Positions 19,096 through 23,958 of a stretch of 23,958 bases of DNA are shown piece by piece. Each line of letters starts with the position of its first letter. The first letter of the stretch is position 1. Both the position numbers and the translations under genes were made by a program. The stretch spans positions 1-23,958 of the IMG/VR virus record IMGVR_UViG_3300025652_000548; one strand, given 5' to 3'. Source of the stretch: a virus. The notes below the pieces were generated by a model. It was given only the letters and a program-made list of their open reading frames with translations, had not been told where the DNA came from and ran no database searches.

Positions 19096-21107
19096 TATAA
19101 AGTTGTCTCAATATAACCTGCGGAGTTTTCACCAAGTTTATAGTTTTCAATATCATCAAAACTAAAACCAAGAATTCTATTAATTAATGATTCATTAGCC
19201 ATTAATGCTGGAGAATTATATCCTCCTTGTCCTATTGCGTTAGCTCTTGAAATAACCGTTGATTGATCTTTTCTCATACTTTCTACAATATTATCTCTGC
19301 TGTTAGTTAATAATTTAGAAAGTTCTGCTGGTGATGTCCATATATTTACATTACCAAATATCCTAGCAACAATATCTCTGTCCAAATTAGAAATAGTTTT
19401 ACCTGATTCTCCAAGAATTTGTCTTACAGATCTTTGTGCCGTTACATCAAGTATGACTTGCGTTTTAACTGCTGGGTCTAAGTTTTCCCATTTTGTTTCC
19501 CCATAACCAGCAGCATTTCTTAGTTTGTCGTTAATTTTAGAAAGAAAACCTCTTGCTCCAAAAGCTCCAGGGTCTTTTATGTCTTCATTAAGAATTTGAT
19601 TAATGTCACTAACAATTCTTTCACTTTCATCAAATTGAGAAAGGGCATTTCCTATATCGTCTTCAAATCCAGTAAACGTTTTTATGTCGCTTGGGTCTAT
19701 ACCTTCAGCTGCTTTATTACGCGCTTCTAAGTCTGCTTCAGCTTTAGCTAACCTCAACTTCATACGGTAATCTCTTTCTTCTTTATCGGCCATTAGTTCT
19801 CTTGCAGCTCTTTCTTCAGCAGCTTTAGATGCACCACCTGCAAGACCTGCGCCCATTTGACCAGTTCTTGTAAGCTCGCCACCTACGTTTCTAATAAAGT
19901 TAAGAAATCTATCAGAACCAAAGAATCCTGGTTGATCTAATTTTCTACTTATAGGATCATTTTGCTTTCTAAGTTCTTCTTGTTCTTCAATACTTGCACC
20001 TACAATAGGCATTTCAATTTCTGGAAGTTTAGGAATTGCAGCATCATCTATTGTTGCTCTAAACTCTTCTTGAGATAAGCCTCCAAACTTAGCTGCATTT
20101 TCTGCTAAAGTATCGGCTTCAGTTTTATCTACATCTACTTTTTGTTCTATCGGTTTAATTTCATCTAATAGAGTTGCAATCTCATCATCTTGTTCTAATC
20201 TTCCTTCAGGCAATAAATTTCCAAACTCATCTCTGTCAATCATTTCTTTTTGATACTCTAGTCTTCTAGTTTCCATATCAAAAGGGCCACCCTCTAAACT
20301 TAAAGTTTCGCTTTCAAACCTAGGAGTAACTCCAGAACTTTCAGTAACAATCGCTTCATCTACAACGTCAGCACTAGGTCTAGTTGGCCCAACAAATTCG
20401 TTAATTTCTGATTGAAAGTCTTGAATTTGTTGCTCAGGTTTATCTTCAAAAACTCGGTCAACTCCAAAATAATCAGACATTTTTTCATCACCAGATCTTA
20501 GTGCATCAAAAAACATATTTGTTGCTGATGTTACATTTGGATTAGAATAAACATTTTTTGCTTTCTCTTTTAAGTTTTTAGATTGTTCTTTTAAGTTTTT
20601 AGATTGTTTTAAAAGATTTATCATTGATCTTGATCTTTCTTGATCTGTTGGCACATAACTATCGTATGTTGGTTTAAATAAATCTATACCGCGTAGCCCT
20701 ATAGAAGGATCAAACTCTTGTTTTCCTCCAAACTCTTTTAGAGGTTGAATACCAAAAGTTTCGCCAAGTAGTCTTGATCCACCCCTAATAAATGGTTCTG
20801 TACCTCTTAATGCACTAAATCCTAAATCTGTTAAATTTGTGCCAAGATCTTCTTGTGCTTGAAATCGGCCTATTTGTGGAGCATCTCGTTTTTGAAACTG
20901 TTGTAAAATAGATAAGACCGCAGGTCCTTTTTCTAAAGTATCATCATATAAAATTTTGTAAGGATTAAACAAAGGAGTGTTTATAAAATCTGGCTGTTGA
21001 CTTAAATCAATTAGAATCTCACCAGTCAACCTATCTCTTATTTGATAATCGCCAATTGTCCTAGCGCCACCACCATTTGCAAACATTCTTCTATTAAGAA
21101 AGTTCAT
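19095..21107 (-). CDS. Large late virion-type protein (670 aa) with one GESGKTISN motif
   Basis: It opens NFLNRRMFANGGGARTIGDY, an N-terminal RRMFxxGG pattern also seen in the 117-aa basic protein. Residues about 190-420 are acidic and low complexity. About 425-470 is an Ala/Glu/Arg-rich helix (AEERAARELMADKEERDYRM). Near residues 560-575 lies LGESGKTISNLDRD, matching the two repeats in the 367-aa protein. The C-terminal part carries SPAELSKLLTNSRDNIVESM. No enzyme motif is visible. It starts one base after the 349-aa stop and overlaps the next gene (TAATG). Virion role inferred from context. Confidence 0.7.
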   Translation of the reverse strand: MNFLNRRMFANGGGARTIGDYQIRDRLTGEILIDLSQQPDFINTPLFNPYKILYDDTLEKGPAVLSILQQFQKRDAPQIGRFQAQEDLGTNLTDLGFSALRGTEPFIRGGSRLLGETFGIQPLKEFGGKQEFDPSIGLRGIDLFKPTYDSYVPTDQERSRSMINLLKQSKNLKEQSKNLKEKAKNVYSNPNVTSATNMFFDALRSGDEKMSDYFGVDRVFEDKPEQQIQDFQSEINEFVGPTRPSADVVDEAIVTESSGVTPRFESETLSLEGGPFDMETRRLEYQKEMIDRDEFGNLLPEGRLEQDDEIATLLDEIKPIEQKVDVDKTEADTLAENAAKFGGLSQEEFRATIDDAAIPKLPEIEMPIVGASIEEQEELRKQNDPISRKLDQPGFFGSDRFLNFIRNVGGELTRTGQMGAGLAGGASKAAEERAARELMADKEERDYRMKLRLAKAEADLEARNKAAEGIDPSDIKTFTGFEDDIGNALSQFDESERIVSDINQILNEDIKDPGAFGARGFLSKINDKLRNAAGYGETKWENLDPAVKTQVILDVTAQRSVRQILGESGKTISNLDRDIVARIFGNVNIWTSPAELSKLLTNSRDNIVESMRKDQSTVISRANAIGQGGYNSPALMANESLINRILGFSFDDIENYKLGENSAGYIETTL

Positions 21108-21108
21108 G

Positions 21109-22158
21109 TTAGTTTCCTTGGCCAGGTACTAAAGCTCCGTAAGCAGAGAAAGCTGCCCCAAGACCTTGAGCGCTTGGATCAGGAGCCATACCGTATGTAG
21201 AATCAATCTGACTTCCTGCTTGTTTGTAGCCAGGCAGTAAAGAACCAATACCCTGCATAGTTTGTAACGGCCTCATTTGCTGTTGCAACTGTTGAGTAAA
21301 TTGTCTTTGATTTTGTAGATCTGCAATATTTCTACCAGTAGCACCTAGGCCCATTAACTCAGATCTTTGACCTCTGTTTAATGCTTCTAAGTTTTGACCA
21401 ATACCAGCAAGTTGACCGCCATATCCTGCTAACTGAGATCCTAATTGAGAAGCGCTAGCTCCTTTTTGTGCGCCTATACCTAACAGACCTGAAGCCGCAG
21501 ACCTTTCTGCTTGTTTTTGTCTTGCAAATTCTCCAAGACCTGTTTGTTGCGCTTGTGAAAAACCTCTTGATCTAATGTTTGATAGTGCATCACCTAGACC
21601 TCTACCAAGCGCTTCTCTTCTTTCTTCAGCGCCTAGCCTTGCCCTAGATCCAAAAGCTGATTCGCCACCAGCTGAAATAGCTTGCGCTCTTGCCGCTATA
21701 TCTTGTTGATCGCCAGCTTTCATTACATCATCAATAGTTTGTTGAACAACTGCGTTCTCGTAAGGATTGTAGAATTGTTCTGTCATGCTAGGATCATAAG
21801 CACCTACGGTACCCTGAATAAGATCTTGAGCTTGAGTAAAGTAAGGATCTTGTAATTGTTCCGCTCTTCTAGATTGTTCTATAGCTTGATTAACTAAATC
21901 TTGTTGTTGAGTAAAGAATGGTTGAAATGCACCAAGGCCAGCTTGCGCTCTTTGTCTTGCTTGAGTTTCTAATGGATCTAAACCAGCTGTTTGTTGTAAA
22001 GGAACATCACTTCCTATTAAGTTAGCACCAGCTTGTTGTAATTGATTATAAAAACCAGGAGTGCCGTCAGTACCAAAATATAAAGCCCGTACAAGCGGGT
22101 CTGTTATTGTTTCGGCTGTTATCTGACTTTGAAGTACGGGATCTACTGTATTAGCCAT
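21109..22158 (-). CDS. Gln/Ala/Gly-rich late protein (349 aa), probable virion component
   Basis: Polar, low-complexity and mostly helical, with repeated Gln-rich segments (QLQQAGANLIGSDVPLQQTA; FTQQLQQQMRPLQTMQGIGS) and a Gly/Ala-rich centre (GLLGIGAQKGASASQLGSQL). Charged heptads (RARLGAEERREALGRGLGDA) occur near the middle. It overlaps the 569-aa gene (TAATG). Similar Gln/Ala-rich proteins are internal virion components in other phages, but no family is named here. Confidence 0.65.
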   Translation of the reverse strand: MANTVDPVLQSQITAETITDPLVRALYFGTDGTPGFYNQLQQAGANLIGSDVPLQQTAGLDPLETQARQRAQAGLGAFQPFFTQQQDLVNQAIEQSRRAEQLQDPYFTQAQDLIQGTVGAYDPSMTEQFYNPYENAVVQQTIDDVMKAGDQQDIAARAQAISAGGESAFGSRARLGAEERREALGRGLGDALSNIRSRGFSQAQQTGLGEFARQKQAERSAASGLLGIGAQKGASASQLGSQLAGYGGQLAGIGQNLEALNRGQRSELMGLGATGRNIADLQNQRQFTQQLQQQMRPLQTMQGIGSLLPGYKQAGSQIDSTYGMAPDPSAQGLGAAFSAYGALVPGQGN

Positions 22159-23867
22159 TATGCCATACTCCCTGAAGCGTTATACTTTTCAAATGTGTCC
22201 ATTAGTTTATTCATTACCTCTACACCTTTTTCTCTATCTGGTTTACTGGATGCTATCAACTCAATACCTTTTTTTGTTTTATTAAATTTAAAACCACCAG
22301 CGCCGTTGTTAGCAGCAGCCGTCATAACAAACTCACCATCACTAAGCATAGCTGGTATATCATCAGAGGTTCCTGTTCCAGGACCGACTGACTCACCACC
22401 ATTTCGCATATCTAGTTCGCCTATTGCAGCCAAGCCACCTTTATTAAATTGTTGTCTGCCGTAACCTATTGGACCACCAAAGGCCGCAGCTTTTCTTACA
22501 CCTAAATCAAAACCACCAAATACAGGAGCTGGATTAAGATCTGGTCTTATTGATTGTCTAATATCGGTTAAACCACCTTCGGTTTTTTTTGTTGCATCTT
22601 TAACAGCTTTACCGTATAAAGCAGCCATTGCTAATGCCGCTGCATTTAGCCCGCCTCCTCCAGATTGACTTGAAGAACTTTCAAGAAATCCTCCGCCTTC
22701 TCTTACTGGATCAGATTGCTTGCCCGTTATAAAATCTTCTATTTTTCCAACAGCACTTTGTCCAGGAGTTTTTTGAAAGAAATTTCCAATATTACCAACG
22801 GCCCTTCCATCAATTCCAATTCTGCCAGAGCCTTCTGTACTAAAATCTGATTTTCTTCCTTTTAGAAAATCTTCAATTACACCCACATAACTTTGACCTT
22901 TTTTCTTTCCAGCACCAAAAAATCCAGGTTGTTGTTGTTGGTCATACATGTTTTGAGCTTCTGCTTGAGTATAATAATTTCCATCATTTGCTCTAATAGC
23001 TATTTCACCATTTTGATTAGTAATGCTATCGTTTATGTCAAAATTGCTGTTTAACCAAGTAGTTATGTCTCCTCCACCACCTTGATCAGATGCCATCATC
23101 ATCTGCCCATCCATACCAGGTGTATATGCAGCGTTCATTATGTTGCCTACTGGATTTCCAGCAGAAGTAAATGTATCAAAAGCTTGGCCTCCCATAGTAT
23201 CAGCTCCGCCTACATTACTAAATATTCCTCCATATCCTTTTCTTTGATCTTCTGCATATGTTTTACCTATCTCTTGACCATATCTTAGAGGATTAAATAC
23301 AGTTTCTCCCTCAACTACATTTCCAAGACTATCTAATTTATCAACTTGACCAATATTTGAAAGTGCGCTTCCAAAGCCACCACCAATATTTTTAAAATCG
23401 CCAGAGGTTATAGATTGAAGTGCGCCATCTTTACCAAATACTTTTTGACTTCCACCAGCCATTACGGTCATGATGTCACCAAGACCACCTTCACCTTTAG
23501 CAAGTTTAAGTGCAGCAGCCCCTTTTTGATAAGTAACGGCAAAAGGAGTCCAAGGACCAGGTATAACAGCTGCAACAGGTGCTATTTTCTTAACTACTTT
23601 TTTTACGCTTCTAGCAGTTTTTTTTAGAAATTTTCTTAAACCAAATTCAGGCATGCCTGTAATAGGATTGATAGACATACCTTCGCCAACAGTATATTCA
23701 TTAGGATCAAGCCCTACTGCCACCATTTCATTTTCAATTATTTTTCTTGTAGCTGGAGAGATAACTGCTGGTACTACCATTTCTCCTGTCATGACGTGAG
23801 CGAGTTTTGTGTCTCCACCTCGTCCAAGGGCTGCTAAACCTTTATTTGAATTGTCTATTCTATTCAT
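22158..23867 (-). CDS. Late protein (569 aa) with MTGEMVVP and MLSDGEFVM motifs, tail or internal virion type
   Basis: The N-terminus has GRGGDTKLAHVMTGEMVVP (about 16-34) and the C-terminal region has GTGTSDDIPAMLSDGEFVM (near 496-515). Both belong to the (A/V)ML(S/T)xGE(F/M)V class common in phage tape-measure-like and virion proteins. A basic, hydrophobic segment at about 80-115 (RKFLKKTARSVKKVVKKIAP) could contact a membrane. The middle is Gly/Gln-rich and contains a tandem-like repeat: VGVIEDFLKGRKSD near 326 and VGKIEDFITGKQSD near 369. The start at 23867 has only a weak ribosome site. The exact virion role is inferred. Confidence 0.7.
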   Translation of the reverse strand: MNRIDNSNKGLAALGRGGDTKLAHVMTGEMVVPAVISPATRKIIENEMVAVGLDPNEYTVGEGMSINPITGMPEFGLRKFLKKTARSVKKVVKKIAPVAAVIPGPWTPFAVTYQKGAAALKLAKGEGGLGDIMTVMAGGSQKVFGKDGALQSITSGDFKNIGGGFGSALSNIGQVDKLDSLGNVVEGETVFNPLRYGQEIGKTYAEDQRKGYGGIFSNVGGADTMGGQAFDTFTSAGNPVGNIMNAAYTPGMDGQMMMASDQGGGGDITTWLNSNFDINDSITNQNGEIAIRANDGNYYTQAEAQNMYDQQQQPGFFGAGKKKGQSYVGVIEDFLKGRKSDFSTEGSGRIGIDGRAVGNIGNFFQKTPGQSAVGKIEDFITGKQSDPVREGGGFLESSSSQSGGGGLNAAALAMAALYGKAVKDATKKTEGGLTDIRQSIRPDLNPAPVFGGFDLGVRKAAAFGGPIGYGRQQFNKGGLAAIGELDMRNGGESVGPGTGTSDDIPAMLSDGEFVMTAAANNGAGGFKFNKTKKGIELIASSKPDREKGVEVMNKLMDTFEKYNASGSMA

Positions 23868-23881
23868 TTTTAAATTTTACC

Positions 23882-23958
23882 CTATTCTTCTATACATTTT
23901 AACCAAAATACAAGTAAGTATCTATTTCCTGATTCTACCGATAGGCCTCTATGCATAT
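23882..23958 (-). CDS. C-terminus of a probable 2OG-Fe(II) oxygenase, partial at the right edge
   Basis: Only the last 24 codons are in the window, with the frame open to the edge. They read MHRGLSVESGNRYLLVFWLK plus CIEE. This matches the end of 2-oxoglutarate/Fe(II) dioxygenases of the prolyl-4-hydroxylase type: the distal metal-binding His, then G-x-V-x-x-G-x-RY-x-LV-x-W, where the Arg binds 2-oxoglutarate. Such enzymes occur in many marine phages, with mostly unknown targets. The start of the gene lies outside, so the internal Met is not taken as a start. Confidence 0.6.
   Translation of the reverse strand, partial: MHRGLSVESGNRYLLVFWLKCIEE

Overview
The window is part of a tailed double-stranded DNA phage genome (Caudoviricetes). 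The evidence is a terminase small subunit, a primase-polymerase/helicase replication protein, a Sak4-type RecA-like ATPase beside a DUF669 protein, a RecE-like PD-(D/E)XK nuclease, DUF3310 and DUF3846 proteins, and a run of very large leftward virion-type genes. Coding is extremely dense, with many ATGA, GTGA and TAATG overlaps. Base composition is AT-rich, roughly one third G+C by eye. No integrase, tRNA, rRNA, IS element or CRISPR array was seen. The style resembles phages of marine alphaproteobacteria, but that host guess is inference only. No capsid, portal or large terminase gene is present, so the window is a fragment. The leftward structural genes at both ends suggest a circular or circularly permuted map in which the late operon leaves at about 2.15 kb and continues from the right edge.

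Layout. (1) 1-2171, leftward: start of the late operon, with a sigma70-like promoter carrying a dyad, an acidic Met-rich protein, a basic protein without any Asp or Glu, and a 367-aa protein ending at an A10 run after which the -1 frame stays open to the window edge. (2) 2171-4980, leftward: small autonomous units (71 aa; 157+105 aa; a probable ~143-nt non-coding RNA; 132 aa), each with its own promoter and most with a terminator. They are separated by a recurrent intergenic module: an AGATCT/CTGGAAG hairpin-rich segment, a GT tract, then a CCCGAC array that is G-quadruplex-like on the leftward RNA strand. (3) 4950-5239: a polypurine tract, then a rightward promoter and leader. (4) 5240-7465, rightward: twelve tiny overlapping genes, including three single-span membrane microproteins and two CxxC small proteins. 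(5) 7462-9055, leftward: the terminase small subunit and three small genes. (6) 9142-10759, rightward: a coiled-coil protein, the PD-(D/E)XK nuclease, DUF3310 and two small genes. (7) 10882-12056, leftward: DUF669 and Sak4. (8) 12149-15704, rightward: an HTH-like protein, the primase-polymerase/helicase, an acetyltransferase-like protein, a second PD-(D/E)XK-like protein and a 57-aa protein. (9) 15691-23958, leftward: four large late genes and the 3' end of a probable 2OG-Fe(II) oxygenase.

How the genes fit together. Regions 6-8 form a replication and recombination set: nuclease, annealing/recombinase ATPase, ssDNA-binding-like protein and primase-helicase. They are controlled from two intergenic spots (about 9.1 and 12.1 kb) where promoters of opposite direction overlap. 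Regions 2 and 4 look like early accessory genes. Several promoters there share an ATTGG(A/T)TACA-like spacer motif, which suggests common control. The late genes converge on the replication operon with a 14-bp stop-codon overlap and no visible terminator.
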